DNA from: Actinomadura sp. HBU206391
GTDB lineage: Bacteria > Actinomycetota > Actinomycetes > Streptosporangiales > Streptosporangiaceae
Assembly (NCBI RefSeq): GCF_014323665.1
Contig: NZ_JABVEB010000019.1
Span: forward strand, 1 to 63,653
DNA: 63,653 nucleotides
Direction: 5' to 3'
This document shows positions 38,398 to 47,776 of this stretch, one piece after another. The notes below the pieces were generated by a model that did no database searches, was not told the DNA's origin, and worked only from the letters and a program-made list of their open reading frames with translations. Numbering within the stretch: the first letter of the stretch is position 1; each line of letters opens with the position of its first letter. Made by a program: the position numbers and the translations under genes.

Positions 38398-38655
38398 GAA
38401 TCGACGCCCTCGACCTTCGTATTCTCGCTGAGCTGCAGGTCGATGCCAGAGTGAGCTTCGCCGAACTAGCCTGCCGGGTCGCCCTGTCGGCCCCGCGTTG
38501 GTCGACAAGGTTCAGCGGCTGGAGAAGACCGGAATGATCACCGGCTATCGCGCGGAGGTCAAGCCGCGGGTCCTGGGCTTTCCGGTCACAGTGATGCACG
38601 GTTGCCGCGCCCAGCTCGGCGCGACGAAAATCTCTGTCGGCCACGCGAGGGTCGC
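38398..38655 (+). pseudogene. Lrp/AsnC-type regulator, frameshifted and truncated
   Basis: DALDLRILAELQVDARVSFA, then ELACRVALSAP, is the N-terminal winged helix. After a frameshift near 38495 the other frame continues ALVDKVQRLEKTGMITGYRA and VKPRVLGFPVTVM. A stop precedes the domain in frame and the ligand-binding domain is missing. It is divergent from the aldo/keto reductase gene, the usual position of its regulator. Confidence 0.75.
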
Positions 38656-38696
38656 AGTCATCAGGTCGGCGCCTTTGCTTTCACGCCTGCCTGATG

Positions 38697-39442
38697 TCAC
38701 CTCGGAGGTTGTTGGTCCCGGTAGTCGAACAGGCCGAAGCCAGCCTCGACAAGCGCCGTCACTTCCTGGGCCACCATGGACAACCCACGGACTGAGACCG
38801 TCAGCCGCATTGTGGTGATCCCGTTCGCCGAGTCGATCGGCTCCCGGTCTTGCAGGCTCAGGATCGCCCAGGTATCTCCGTGAGCTGCTCCGCTGCACGC
38901 GCGCCATAGGAACTCGACATGGTCGGCTTCGTTCGCGACGAAGTCTCCGGCGTAGCGCACAATCTCGCCGTATCCGACTTTCGCAACAGCCTTGCCCCGG
39001 GACAGCCCGGCGCGGTCAGCGATCTCCTTCACACGAGCTATCCGCTGCGCCTTCGGCTCTGTCGGGCCAGAGGGTAGTTTCTGCGCCGCCGCGTCCGAGT
39101 TCGCCACGTTGTCCGCCTGCAGCCGCAGGACCCTCAACACACGCTCGGAACGGTCCTCCGGGCCCAGGAGCCAGATCGCGCGTGAGCCGTTCTCCAGAGC
39201 AGCGCGCAGCAGCGTCCAATGCACCGTGATCTGGAAGGTCATCCCGTTTGGATGGCACACCTCGCAGTCCATGGTCATGCGGCGCAGAGCATGAAGGTGG
39301 TCGACCGCAGTCATCAACGCACTAGCGGCGGCATGGGACACCTGGAACGGGTCAGACTGCTGGTCGTCTTTTGCAAGCACGGTCCTGGGTGCGGGCTTGA
39401 GCAGCCGCTCACGCGACTCGATGCGGGTACGGAGCCCCTGTC
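38697..39442 (-). pseudogene. hypothetical protein, 5' end removed by the IS3 insertion
   Basis: 227 codons follow a possible GTG at 39380, but the frame stays open upstream (LRTRIESRERLLKPAPRT) right to the IS boundary at 39443, so the real start has been lost. Readable segments are ALMTAVDHLHALRRM, TLLRAALENGSRAIWLLGPE and RVLRVLRLQADN, a helical family seen often in actinomycetes without known function, with a cysteine pair in CEVCH. The stub could still be translated from the internal GTG. Confidence 0.6.
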
Positions 39443-39517
39443 TGTCAGACTGTTGTGAGACATGGGACGTATGAGTCCTTTTGATACGTAGCAGGGCGAG
39501 ACAGGACGATCGAGACA

Positions 39518-39976
39518 GTGACGATGACCCTCGCCGACCAGGCCGTCATGACGGGGCAGGATGGTCGGGTGACCGAACAGCAGCCGGGCCGTCCCAAGCG
39601 GCGGACGTTCACCAAGGCCTATAAGGCGCGGGTCCTGGCTGCCTATGACGCTCTGCCCGAGGGCAGCCCCGAGCGTGGTGCGCTGTTGCGGTCCGAGCGG
39701 CTGTATCACTCTCACATCGAGCATTGGCGGAAGCAGGCCGAGAACGGAACACTGGCCGCCTCGACCGGCAAGCCGAAAAGGGACGCGGAATCGGAGGAGT
39801 TGGCCCGGCTGCGGGCTGAGAATAAAAAGCTCAAGGCTGATGCCGCCAAGCTCGAGTCCCGTAACGAAAAGCTCGCCGGCGAGCTGGGCAAGACCAAGAC
39901 CGCTTTGGATATCGCGGGAAAAGCATTCGCGCTGCTTCAGGACATCTCAAGCAGCGCGGACTCCGACGAGAATTGA
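39518..39976 (+). CDS. IS3 transposase OrfA
   Basis: 152 residues. The N-terminal helix-turn-helix (RPKRRTFTKAYKARVLAAYD, SHIEHWRKQAENG) binds the IS ends. The leucine-zipper-like helix (EELARLRAENKKLKADAAKL) dimerises. It ends at TGA 39976, overlapping the OrfB start, as in two-frame IS3 elements. A start a few codons in is also possible. Confidence 0.9.
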   Translation: MTMTLADQAVMTGQDGRVTEQQPGRPKRRTFTKAYKARVLAAYDALPEGSPERGALLRSERLYHSHIEHWRKQAENGTLAASTGKPKRDAESEELARLRAENKKLKADAAKLESRNEKLAGELGKTKTALDIAGKAFALLQDISSSADSDEN

Positions 39977-41013
39977 ATCGGGTCATCGACGAGTATTTCC
40001 CGGCCCTGGAGAAGTCAATCGGCACGGTAAGGGCATGTGCGATCCTTGGGAGATCCCGGGCCACGCTGCACCGGCACCGCAACCCGCGCCCGCCCCGCCA
40101 CGGCCCGCGCCGGCCGTTCCACCACCCGGCCGAATTGTCCGAGCAAGAGCGCGAGCATGTGCTTGCGGTGCTGGACTCGCCCCGGTTCGCCGACAAGTCA
40201 CCGGGCCAAGTCTGGGCGATCCTGCTGGACGAGGGCGTCTACCTGTGCTCCCAGGCCACCATGTACCGACTGCTGCGTGAGCGCGGCCAGACCGGGGAGC
40301 GGCGCGCCCAGGCCGTGCGCCCGGCCACCGTCAAACCCGAACTGGAGGCGGACGCCCCCAACCAGGTGTGGTCCTGGGACATAACCAAACTGAAAGGGCC
40401 GGCGCGCGGCGTCTATTACCTGCTGTACGTCATCATCGACATCTTCTCCCGCAAGACCGTGCACTGGGAGATCTGGCCCACCGAGAACGGCACCCTCGCC
40501 AAAGAATTCATCCAGAACGCCATCGCCGCCAACGACGGAACCGCGCCACGCTCGATCCATGCCGACCGCGGCACGTCGATGACCTCCAATACCGTCACCG
40601 GCCTGCTCGCACTCCTGGGGATCGACCAATCCCACTCCCGCCCGCACGTCAGCAACGACAACCCCTACTCGGAAGCGCAGTTCAAAACACTCAAATACTG
40701 CCCGGCGGTGCCCCAAAGGTTCGGATCCATCGAAGACGCAAACGTCTTCTGCCGACAGTTCTTCACCTACTACAACAACGAACACCGCCATTCCGGGATC
40801 GCGATGCACACCCCCGCCTCGGTACACGACGGCACCGCCACAGCGATCCAGGCCAGACGGGCCGCTACCCTCCACGCGGCCTTCCACGCCCACCCCCAAC
40901 GGTTCCGCAGCCGACGGCCCTACCCGCCACCGCTCCCGACCAAGGTATGGATCAACCAGCCACATGCCACCCAGCAGACCGGCTACTCACCACAGATCAC
41001 GCAAGTAGCCTGA
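39973..41013 (+). CDS. IS3 transposase OrfB (DDE integrase core)
   Basis: 346 residues with the catalytic triad Asp136 (WSWDITK), Asp198 (HADRGTSM) and Glu234 (NPYSEAQFK), and the HTH_21-like region before it. It starts at a TTG overlapping the OrfA stop; production as an OrfA-OrfB fusion by frameshifting is the alternative known in this family. All key residues are present, so the element may still be active. Confidence 0.92.
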   Translation: MNRVIDEYFPALEKSIGTVRACAILGRSRATLHRHRNPRPPRHGPRRPFHHPAELSEQEREHVLAVLDSPRFADKSPGQVWAILLDEGVYLCSQATMYRLLRERGQTGERRAQAVRPATVKPELEADAPNQVWSWDITKLKGPARGVYYLLYVIIDIFSRKTVHWEIWPTENGTLAKEFIQNAIAANDGTAPRSIHADRGTSMTSNTVTGLLALLGIDQSHSRPHVSNDNPYSEAQFKTLKYCPAVPQRFGSIEDANVFCRQFFTYYNNEHRHSGIAMHTPASVHDGTATAIQARRAATLHAAFHAHPQRFRSRRPYPPPLPTKVWINQPHATQQTGYSPQITQVA

Positions 41014-41032
41014 CGTCTCATCCGGTTTGACA

Positions 41033-41395
41033 GCTTCCGCTCGGCGATTTCCCGCAGGCTCGCCGCAGCGTAAGATCCCTGGCTTGCCCGGTACCGGGCC
41101 GCCATGTACGCAGCGTCTGCTGCCGCCCCGATCGTCTCGTCTGAGCTGTCCGGCAGAGCGCTGAGGCTGTTCAGCACTACGGCAGCGTGCGGGGCCAGCA
41201 GTCGCCTGGCCCGACCACGTCGGCGGGTCCTCGGGGTCGCCGGTCTCCCCGGCGGCTTCTGCCTCGGCCTTCAGCAGGCGGGCGGCCAGTTCCATGAAAG
41301 CCAGCAGGTCCGGGCCAGGTGCCGGGCGGCTGGTGTCGCGTACCAGCGGGTGCAGCCGCGTGACCGGCAGCGCGTCCAGCCCGGCCGCGGAGTGC
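41033..41395 (-). pseudogene. unknown gene cut by the IS3 end, with a frameshift
   Basis: Reading leftward: LLAFMELAARLLKAEAEAAG, then after a shift SALPDSSDETIGAAADAAYM and RASQGSYAAASLREIAERK, ending at the IS terminus. The residues are helical and do not match a family I know. It differs from the sequence flanking the other copy of the same IS end. Confidence 0.4.
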
Positions 41396-41399
41396 CAAG

Positions 41400-42011
41400 T
41401 TAGCTTGACACTTCCTCCCGTCGCCGGTCGTCGCTGGCTGTGGCGGGGATGGCGTTGTCGATGAGGACGGCGGCGATGGCGGCGGCGGTGGGGAAGGCGT
41501 CGGCGTTGAGGACCCGGGTGCGGGCCGCGGCGCCGTCGATGAGCAGCGCGAGCTGCTCGCCGAGCTGTTCAGGGTCGGCGGCGCCGGCTTCGCGGGCGGT
41601 GTCGGCGAGCCGCGCGGCGACGGCTTTCTTGTAGTCGCGCGCGTACTGGGACGCGGGGTGCTGGGGGTCGTGGAGTTCGACGGCGGCGGCGATGTAGGGG
41701 CACAGGGGGGTGGTGGGGGGGATATCGAAGGCGGCGAGGAGCCGTTCGCGGGGCGTGAGGTCGGTGCGGTCGAACACGCCGGACAGAACGGAGGGGTCGA
41801 ACCGGCGCAGGTACTCGGCGACGAGTTCGTCCTTGCCGGTGAAGTGCTGGTAGGCCGTGCGCTTGGACACCTCGGCCGCCGCGCAAAGCTCGTTCATGCC
41901 GGTGCGGTTGATGCCCTGCTCGCGGAACAGCTGCTGGGACGCGCTGAGGATGCGCTCGCGGGCGCCCCGGCCGCGACGGCGGCCCTTGGGGCCCTTCTCC
42001 AACTCCGTCAT
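41400..42011 (-). CDS. TetR-family transcriptional regulator
   Basis: 203 residues. The N-terminal helix-turn-helix is GARERILSASQQLFREQGIN with KRTAYQHFTGKDELVAEYL, and an all-helical ligand domain follows. It is divergent from the SDR gene with 144 bases between starts, so it probably represses that promoter and its own. Ligand unknown. Confidence 0.9.
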   Translation of the reverse strand: MTELEKGPKGRRRGRGARERILSASQQLFREQGINRTGMNELCAAAEVSKRTAYQHFTGKDELVAEYLRRFDPSVLSGVFDRTDLTPRERLLAAFDIPPTTPLCPYIAAAVELHDPQHPASQYARDYKKAVAARLADTAREAGAADPEQLGEQLALLIDGAAARTRVLNADAFPTAAAIAAVLIDNAIPATASDDRRREEVSS

Positions 42012-42020
42012 GGGTTCATG

Positions 42021-42106
42021 GTACCCCAGTTGGGTAACGACCGGTGTACATAGTTTGCGCCCCGGCCGTCCACCCCGTACCGTAAGCACACAGAGCGGTG
42101 TACATA
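42021..42106. promoter_or_regulatory. candidate TetR operator region
   Basis: Contains an imperfect palindrome GTACCCCAGTTGGGTAAC (42021-42038) and two copies of CGGTGTACATA (42042-42052, 42096-42106). Placed between divergent tetR and SDR genes. Confidence 0.5.
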
Positions 42107-42155
42107 ACATCGTCACCCCAGGTGCGCACGGCACCACCGACCCAAGGGAGCGACT

Positions 42156-42890
42156 ATGGGAAAGCTTGACGGCAAGGTAGCGGTCATCACCGGCGGCACC
42201 ACCGGCATGGCGCTGGCCGGCGCGAAGCTGTTCGTCGACGAGGGAGCGCACGTCTTCATCACCGGCCGCCGCCAGGACGCCCTGGAGGCGGCCGTGAAGC
42301 AGATCGGCCGCAACGTCACCGGCATCCAGGGCGACGCCGCCGACCTGAACGACCTGGACCGCCTGTACGACACCGTCAAGCGGGAGAAGGGCAGCCTCGA
42401 CGTGCTGTGGGCCAGCGCCGGCGGGGGCGAGCCCGCCCCGCTCGGCGAGATCACCGAGGCCCAGTTCGACACCTGGTTCGGGCTCAACGCCCGCGGCACC
42501 CTGTTCACCGTCCAGAAGGCCCTCCCGCTTTTCAACGACGGTGGCTCCATCCTCATGACCGGCTCCAACGCCTCCCTCGGCGCCTTCCCCGGCTGGAGCG
42601 TCTACGCCGGCAGCAAAGCCGTCCAGCAGGCCTGGGCCCGCGTCTGGCTCAACGAGCTCAAGGACCGCCGCATCCGCGTCAACGTCCTGACCCCCGGCCA
42701 GGTCGCCACCGCCAAGCAGGAAGAACTCTTCGACGAGGCCACCAAGCGCCAGTTCGAGTCCCTCATCCCCCGCGGCCAGATGGGCCGCCCCGACGAAATC
42801 GCCACCGCCGCCCTCTTCCTCGCCTCCGACGACTCCAGCTACGTCAACGGCATGGAACTCGTCGCCGACGGCGGCACCACCGCCATCTGA
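42156..42890 (+). CDS. short-chain dehydrogenase/reductase (classical SDR)
   Basis: 244 residues. The Rossmann start is VAVITGGTTGMALAGAKLF: the usual TGxxxGIG has Met-Ala in place of Ile-Gly, a variant. The active-site pattern is serine in LMTGSNAS (about 135) and YAGSK (about 149-153) for Tyr and Lys, with NAG/ASAGG before it. C-terminal GMELVADGG is family-typical. Substrate unknown. AAGGGAG precedes the ATG. First gene of a redox cluster controlled by the divergent TetR. Confidence 0.92.
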   Translation: MGKLDGKVAVITGGTTGMALAGAKLFVDEGAHVFITGRRQDALEAAVKQIGRNVTGIQGDAADLNDLDRLYDTVKREKGSLDVLWASAGGGEPAPLGEITEAQFDTWFGLNARGTLFTVQKALPLFNDGGSILMTGSNASLGAFPGWSVYAGSKAVQQAWARVWLNELKDRRIRVNVLTPGQVATAKQEELFDEATKRQFESLIPRGQMGRPDEIATAALFLASDDSSYVNGMELVADGGTTAI

Positions 42891-42923
42891 ACCGAACAAC
42901 ACACAACCAGGACAGGACATCTC

Positions 42924-43547
42924 ATGGGCAACATCAGCATCATCGGCACCGGGAACATGGCCCGCACCATCGGCGCGCGGGCGGTAGCGGGCGGCAACAC
43001 CGTCGAGGTCATGGGCCGCGATCAGTCCAAGGCCGCTGACCTGGCCAAGGCTCTCGGCGGCGGCACCACGACGGGAGAATGGGGCACCGCCCCGGCCGGG
43101 GACATCGTCATCGTGGCCCTGCTGTACGACGCTGTCGTGCCGGCCATCGCCCAGTACGGAGACGCTCTCGCAGGCAAGGTCATCGTCGACATCAGCAATC
43201 CCTTCAACTCCACATTCGACGGGCTAACCCACCGCGAGGAGACCTCGATCGCGCAGGAAGTCGCCAAGGCGGCCCCGGCCAGCGCCAGCGTGGTGAAGGC
43301 GTTCAACACCATCTTCCGTCATGTCCTGGAGAAGGGTCGGCCCGACGTCTTCATCGCCGGCGACGATGCGCAGGCCAAGGCAAGTGTGGAGGCGTTCATC
43401 GAGAGCCTCGGGCTGCGCCCGCTGGACGTCGGCGGCCTGAAAATGGCGCACTGGCTGGAAGGAGCGGGCGTGGTCACGGTGGGCCTCGCCAACCACGGGG
43501 TGGGGAACTTGGACTTCGCCCTCAGCATCACCGAACTTCCCACCTGA
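42924..43547 (+). CDS. NADP-binding F420-reductase-like protein
   Basis: 207 residues. The Rossmann nucleotide loop is ISIIGTGNMARTIG, with VEVMGRD at the end of beta2 and IVIVALLYDAVVP. The family signature region VVKAFNTIFRHVLEKG and DVFIAGDDAQAKASV is intact. Fold of F420H2:NADP oxidoreductases and related Rossmann proteins; F420 use itself is not proven. It follows the SDR gene in an apparent operon (33 bases). Confidence 0.85.
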   Translation: MGNISIIGTGNMARTIGARAVAGGNTVEVMGRDQSKAADLAKALGGGTTTGEWGTAPAGDIVIVALLYDAVVPAIAQYGDALAGKVIVDISNPFNSTFDGLTHREETSIAQEVAKAAPASASVVKAFNTIFRHVLEKGRPDVFIAGDDAQAKASVEAFIESLGLRPLDVGGLKMAHWLEGAGVVTVGLANHGVGNLDFALSITELPT

Positions 43548-43604
43548 GCAAACGGGCTCTTCGCACCTGCGGTGGGCCCGTACCGCGCCCGCGCCAGCTT
43601 GCGG

Positions 43605-44159
43605 TTACCGCGTTGCGGTGGCCAGTGCGGCGCGGATGGCGTCCTCGCCGGCCGGCTGGCCCTTCTCGTCTGAGTACGGCCCGTACGGGGTCCCCCATAC
43701 CGGCGTGCCCGTCGCCTGCCGCCAGCTGTCGGCCAGCGAACCCGCGTCCACCACGCTGTACCCGAGAAAGATGTTGTTGAACGCTTTCACGAGCATGGCG
43801 TCCGGGGTGTACCGCAGCAGCAGCTCGCTCAAGGTGAGCGACTTGCTGTCCAGCTCGGGGATGTGGCCGTCACGCTCGTGGCCGTAGTTGCACGTGTCGA
43901 TGACCGTCTTCCCGGCCGGTGGCGCGGCGGGCAAGTCAGGGAAGGCCTTGACCGGCACCGTGACCACGACGATGTCACCGGCCGCAGCGGCCTCCCCGCT
44001 CGTCGCCGCGGACGCCCGCGGCCCCAGTTCCGCGGCCGTGTCCGCGAGCGTTTCTGGACCGCGCGAGTTGCTGAGCACGACCTGGTGCCCGGCCTCGATG
44101 GCGAGCCGTGCGATGGCACTGCCGATCTGTCCGCTTCCGATGAATCCCACCGTGGTCAT
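43605..44159 (-). CDS. F420-reductase-like Rossmann protein with an internal deletion
   Basis: 184 residues. The N-terminus TVGFIGSGQIGSAIARLAI and VKAFNNIF are intact, but the roughly 35-residue stretch that normally follows (pattern RPxxxxDRSALPIAGDD) is absent, and the sequence resumes at LGYSVVDAGSLADSWRQATG. Frame is kept. Loss of this part, which forms part of the substrate-binding face, may reduce or change function. Leftward, convergent with the preceding paralog. Confidence 0.75.
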   Translation of the reverse strand: MTTVGFIGSGQIGSAIARLAIEAGHQVVLSNSRGPETLADTAAELGPRASAATSGEAAAAGDIVVVTVPVKAFPDLPAAPPAGKTVIDTCNYGHERDGHIPELDSKSLTLSELLLRYTPDAMLVKAFNNIFLGYSVVDAGSLADSWRQATGTPVWGTPYGPYSDEKGQPAGEDAIRAALATATR

Positions 44160-44232
44160 ATTCTCAGCATCCCTTTCAGAAGATCCGCACGATTGTCAGG
44201 TGCCGGATTCGTTGTGATTCGGGTCCCTGCCG

Positions 44233-45165
44233 TCAGCTGGCGGGGAAGTAGTGGCCGTTCTCCAAATCGGCGAGCAGGCTGGGCTGAGCGGGTTCCCAGC
44301 CGAGGGTCCGGCGGGTGATGAGGTTGGACGCCGGGTAGCTTTGCGTGACTATGTTCGCGAGGAGCCCGAAGTATCCCGGCACCATCAGTTCGTCTGCGGG
44401 AATGCTGACGGCGGGCAGGCCCAGGCGACTGCCGATGGCCTCGGCGATCTCGCGGAACGGGATGCCCCCGTCCTCAACCGCGTGCCAGAATCTGCCGGCC
44501 GGGCCCTTCTCCAGCGCCAGGCGGAACAAGGAGGCGGCATCGCGGACGTGCACGGCGTTCCACAGGTTCGCGCCGTCTCCGGGGTAGCCGGCGAAGCCCT
44601 TCTCCTTCGCGAGCACGATCAGCATGGGGAGGAAGCCGGCATCGGTCGTGCTGTGCATGATGTTGGCAATCCGCACGACCGAAGACCGCACTCCACGCTC
44701 GGCGAGGTCGATGACGGCGGTTTCCACGACATTGCGGACCCGGAGGGTGCCCTTGTGCTCATCGCCGACGGGAAGGGCCGGGTCCTCCTCGGTGGCCGGG
44801 CGGCCCAGCTTCCCGGACGAGCCAATGCTCCCCGCCGCGACCAGCGGCTTTCCGGTTCCCGCGAGTGCCTCGCCGTACGCGAGCATGACCGGGAGCTCCG
44901 CAGCGGACACGGCGTCCATCCCGCCAAACGGAAGCAGGTCTTGCCTGTGCGCGACGTGGATGACGCCGTCGGAGTCCGCGGCCGCCTCCATAAGCCCGTC
45001 GAGATCCTCGAGGTCGCCGCGGCGCACCTTCGCGCCGAGCGCCGACACCGCCGCCGCGGCCGTGTCCGACCGAGCCAGGCCGGTGACCTCGTGCCCGGCG
45101 GCGATGAGCTCGGGGATGATGTAGGAACCGGAATGGCCGGTCCCGCCAGCGACGAAAACGCGCAT
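44233..45165 (-). CDS. NAD-dependent epimerase/dehydratase-like (extended SDR) protein
   Basis: 310 residues. MRVFVAGGTGHSGSYIIPEL is the glycine-rich cofactor loop, and VVRIANIMHSTTDAGFLP and NAVHVRDAASLFRLALE follow the extended SDR layout. The usual YxxxK appears changed (PSLLADLENGHYF at the end, no clear Tyr-Lys pair), so it may act as a binding or atypical reductase protein. Adjacent Rossmann genes suggest a shared redox pathway. Confidence 0.8.
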   Translation of the reverse strand: MRVFVAGGTGHSGSYIIPELIAAGHEVTGLARSDTAAAAVSALGAKVRRGDLEDLDGLMEAAADSDGVIHVAHRQDLLPFGGMDAVSAAELPVMLAYGEALAGTGKPLVAAGSIGSSGKLGRPATEEDPALPVGDEHKGTLRVRNVVETAVIDLAERGVRSSVVRIANIMHSTTDAGFLPMLIVLAKEKGFAGYPGDGANLWNAVHVRDAASLFRLALEKGPAGRFWHAVEDGGIPFREIAEAIGSRLGLPAVSIPADELMVPGYFGLLANIVTQSYPASNLITRRTLGWEPAQPSLLADLENGHYFPAS

Positions 45166-45217
45166 GCTGCTGCTCCTTGAGAGTGATGTGGCGCGGGAAG
45201 CGGTGGTGCGGGCGCGC

Positions 45218-45838
45218 TCAGCCAGAGACGTTGACGCCGAGGTCGATGTTGAACCCTGCGCCGTGGCGGGCCAGGCCCATCAGCAGCGGGCCCACTCCTT
45301 CCAGCCAGTGCGCCATCGCCAGGTCTCCCGTGTCCAGCGGGCGCAGCCCGAGGCTCTCGATGAACGCCGACACGCTCGCCTTGGCGTGCGCGTCATCGCC
45401 GGCGATGAGCACGTCCAGCGGGCGGCCCTGGGCCAGGACGTGGCCGAAGACGGTGTTGAACGCCTTCACGACGTGCGCGCTCGCCGGGGCGGCCTTGGCG
45501 ATCTCCTGCGCGCCGGAAGTGCCGTCAGGGGTGACCAGCCCGGTGGCGTCGGCGTTGAAGGTGTTGGAGATGTCGATGATGACCTTGCCGACCAGCGCGT
45601 CCCGGTACTGGGCGACAACCTGCACGGCGCTGGCGTAAGGCACCGCGAGGATGACGATGTCGCCGGCCGGGGCGGTGCCGAATGCCCCGGCCGTGGCGCC
45701 GCCGCCGAGCGCGGCGGCCAGGTCCTTGGCCTTGGCCGCGTCGCGGCCGATGACCTCGACGGCGTTGCCGCCCTCGACCGCGCGGGCGCCTATGGCGCGG
45801 GCCATGCCGCCCAGGCCGATAATGCTGATGCTGCTCAT
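45218..45838 (-). CDS. NADP-binding F420-reductase-like protein (third paralog)
   Basis: 206 residues, about half identical to the one at 42924-43547: ISIIGLGGMARAIGARAV, KVIIDISNTFNADATGL, VVKAFNTVFGHVLAQG and DVLIAGDDAHAKASVSAF. Complete. Divergent from the LysR gene 270 bases away, so probably regulated by it. The C-terminus (ARHGAGFNIDLGVNVSG) resembles its paralog's. Confidence 0.87.
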   Translation of the reverse strand: MSSISIIGLGGMARAIGARAVEGGNAVEVIGRDAAKAKDLAAALGGGATAGAFGTAPAGDIVILAVPYASAVQVVAQYRDALVGKVIIDISNTFNADATGLVTPDGTSGAQEIAKAAPASAHVVKAFNTVFGHVLAQGRPLDVLIAGDDAHAKASVSAFIESLGLRPLDTGDLAMAHWLEGVGPLLMGLARHGAGFNIDLGVNVSG

Positions 45839-46108
45839 GGTGTGCCTGCTTTCTGATGCTGGACAGGACGCCGTGCCCGCCCCGTCGTCGTTAACGGCCG
45901 TGTCGTCGGTGCCGCCGAATGACGCGGCGGACGGCGCTCGATTCCTGATGTGCTCATCCTGGGCCTGGGCCCTGCTGTCGAATTCTTGTACCGAGTTCGC
46001 CCCGGCACCATCAGGTACGTATTAAAGATGTCATTGGCCTGAATCGGTGTCCAAGACTTCTTTTGGCGGTGGCGATACCCTGGAGGCATCGCCATACCGG
46101 GAGGCTCC

Positions 46109-47020
46109 GTGGATCTGGACCTGCGCAAGTTGCGCTACTTCGTCGCCGTCGCCGACACGCTGCACTTCGGCCGCGCCGCCGATGAGCTGCACATCGCGCA
46201 GCCGGCGCTCAGCCGGCAGATCCGCGCGCTGGAACAGGATCTCGGCACCCCGCTGCTGACAAGGGACAGCCACGGCGTGGCGCTGACTGACGCCGGCAGG
46301 CAGCTGCTGAGCGACGCCGGCCCGCTGCTGGCCTCGGCGCACGCGGTCCGCCGCCGGGTGACCGTGGCCGCACGCGGCAGCCAGCGGCTAATGGTCGGCT
46401 TCCGGGCAGGCGTCGCGGTCGCCCCGGCGGTACGGCTGTTCGCCGAGCGGCACCCGGACGTTCTGGTGGACGTGCAGCGGATCGAATGGGACGATCAGGC
46501 CACGATGCTGCTCGACGGCCGCATCGACGTCGGCTATGTGCGGCTGCCCATCGACGAGGCCGGCCTGCGGGTCGCCCCGCTGTACACCGAGCCGCGGGTG
46601 GCAGTGCTGCCCGCCGGCCACCGGCTGGCTGGCAAGGATCAGGTCACCGAGGCCGACCTGGCCGGCGAGCCGCTGGTCTGGCATGCCGACACGAGCACGC
46701 AGCCCACCAGGCGCCCGCACCCTAACGCCGGATACCTGGTGCGCGGGGTGGACGAGACGCTCGAGCACGTCGCGGCCGGCCGGGGCATCTCGTTCCTGGC
46801 CCGTTCGGCGACCGTGTTCTACTCACATCCGGACATCAGCTACGTGCCCGTCCCGGATCTGGCGCCCGACCAGGTGTGCCTCGCCATGGCGGCAACGCGC
46901 ACCTCGCCGGTGGTCGACGACTTCTTCACCGCGGCTCAGTCGACGGCCGAGATCACGGCAGAATGCGGAAACTACGAAATGTGGCAGCTTGGAAACGGTG
47001 CCATTTCAAAGCACGGTTGA
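46109..47020 (+). CDS. LysR-family transcriptional regulator
   Basis: 303 residues from a GTG, with GGGAGG upstream. The N-terminal winged helix is LRKLRYFVAVADTLHFGRAA, LHIAQPALSRQIRALEQDLG. The effector domain has ARGSQRLMVGFRAGVAVAPA and AGRGISFLARSATVF. The divergent target is the F420-reductase-like gene. Coinducer unknown. Confidence 0.93.
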   Translation: MDLDLRKLRYFVAVADTLHFGRAADELHIAQPALSRQIRALEQDLGTPLLTRDSHGVALTDAGRQLLSDAGPLLASAHAVRRRVTVAARGSQRLMVGFRAGVAVAPAVRLFAERHPDVLVDVQRIEWDDQATMLLDGRIDVGYVRLPIDEAGLRVAPLYTEPRVAVLPAGHRLAGKDQVTEADLAGEPLVWHADTSTQPTRRPHPNAGYLVRGVDETLEHVAAGRGISFLARSATVFYSHPDISYVPVPDLAPDQVCLAMAATRTSPVVDDFFTAAQSTAEITAECGNYEMWQLGNGAISKHG

Positions 47021-47776
47021 GCAGTTCGACTGACAACAGCAGCGCCAACAGAGGGCACCCGGCCACAGCAATGTGAAGGCATCGAGCTCGGGGCGGAGGC
47101 GATGCCGGCGCACAGTGAGAATCGACATCGTCACGCGGGCCGCCTCTAAAATAGTGAAAATAATGATCTTGTTGAAGTCGTCAAAGGCATTGTCGATAAC
47201 ACTTCCACTCCTCAATCTCAATCTCACCGAGCATGCGGAGAATCCGCGCGGGCTGCTATTCCTGGCCCAATCAGCGTCGGATACAGCGCTCCCGATGGGA
47301 TTTCTGACCGGCGCCTTCGCCGGATGACCGGCTGACCGACGCTGGGTGTTTCAACGTCACATGCCGGTAGAGCGACTGTGGATGGGATCGCCGACCCGGG
47401 AACTCGGACGCGGGGAGGGGATCATTCGGTCCGAGGCGGGCTGGCTGACGGCGAAACCGGATCGGGGAGCCTGTAGAGACGCGATGCTCACAAGACGTCG
47501 GCTCGCCCGGCGGCCTCGACGACCACCTGGGACACGGGCCGATAGCGAAGGCAACACGACCTGCTGCAACACGGCGAGATTCCGGGGAAGGTGAATTCCC
47601 CGAAAAGTCAGCGTGTTGTCGTAACTGATGTTGCGCAGCGCCTGTTGCTGAACCTCTTGATCACGCCGACTCGCTCCTCGGGGGTGGGCTCGTCCGCCAC
47701 GGACTGCTGGTCACGGTCTGGACTCGGCGGGCCGGTGGGATCGACCTGGCCGGTTCGGCTGGTTGATCCTGATGTG
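47021..47776. other. no supported gene (47.0-47.8 kb)
   Basis: Includes an AT-richer stretch near 47140-47230 (AAAATAGTGAAAATAATGAT) unlike the rest of the window. Short frames exist but match nothing. The STAND gene's true start could lie as far upstream as a GTG at 47591. The promoter for that gene should be here. Confidence 0.4.

Larger units (their letters stand above)
39443..41032 (+). mobile_element. IS3-family insertion sequence, copy 1 (complete)
   Basis: 1590 bp. The left end begins TGTCAGACTGTTGTGAGAC and the right end, read inward, TGTCAAACCGGATGAGACG, an imperfect inverted repeat. It holds overlapping orfA and orfB with the DDE residues intact. It has inserted in the gene at 38697-39442. 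No clear target duplication is visible. Confidence 0.85.
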
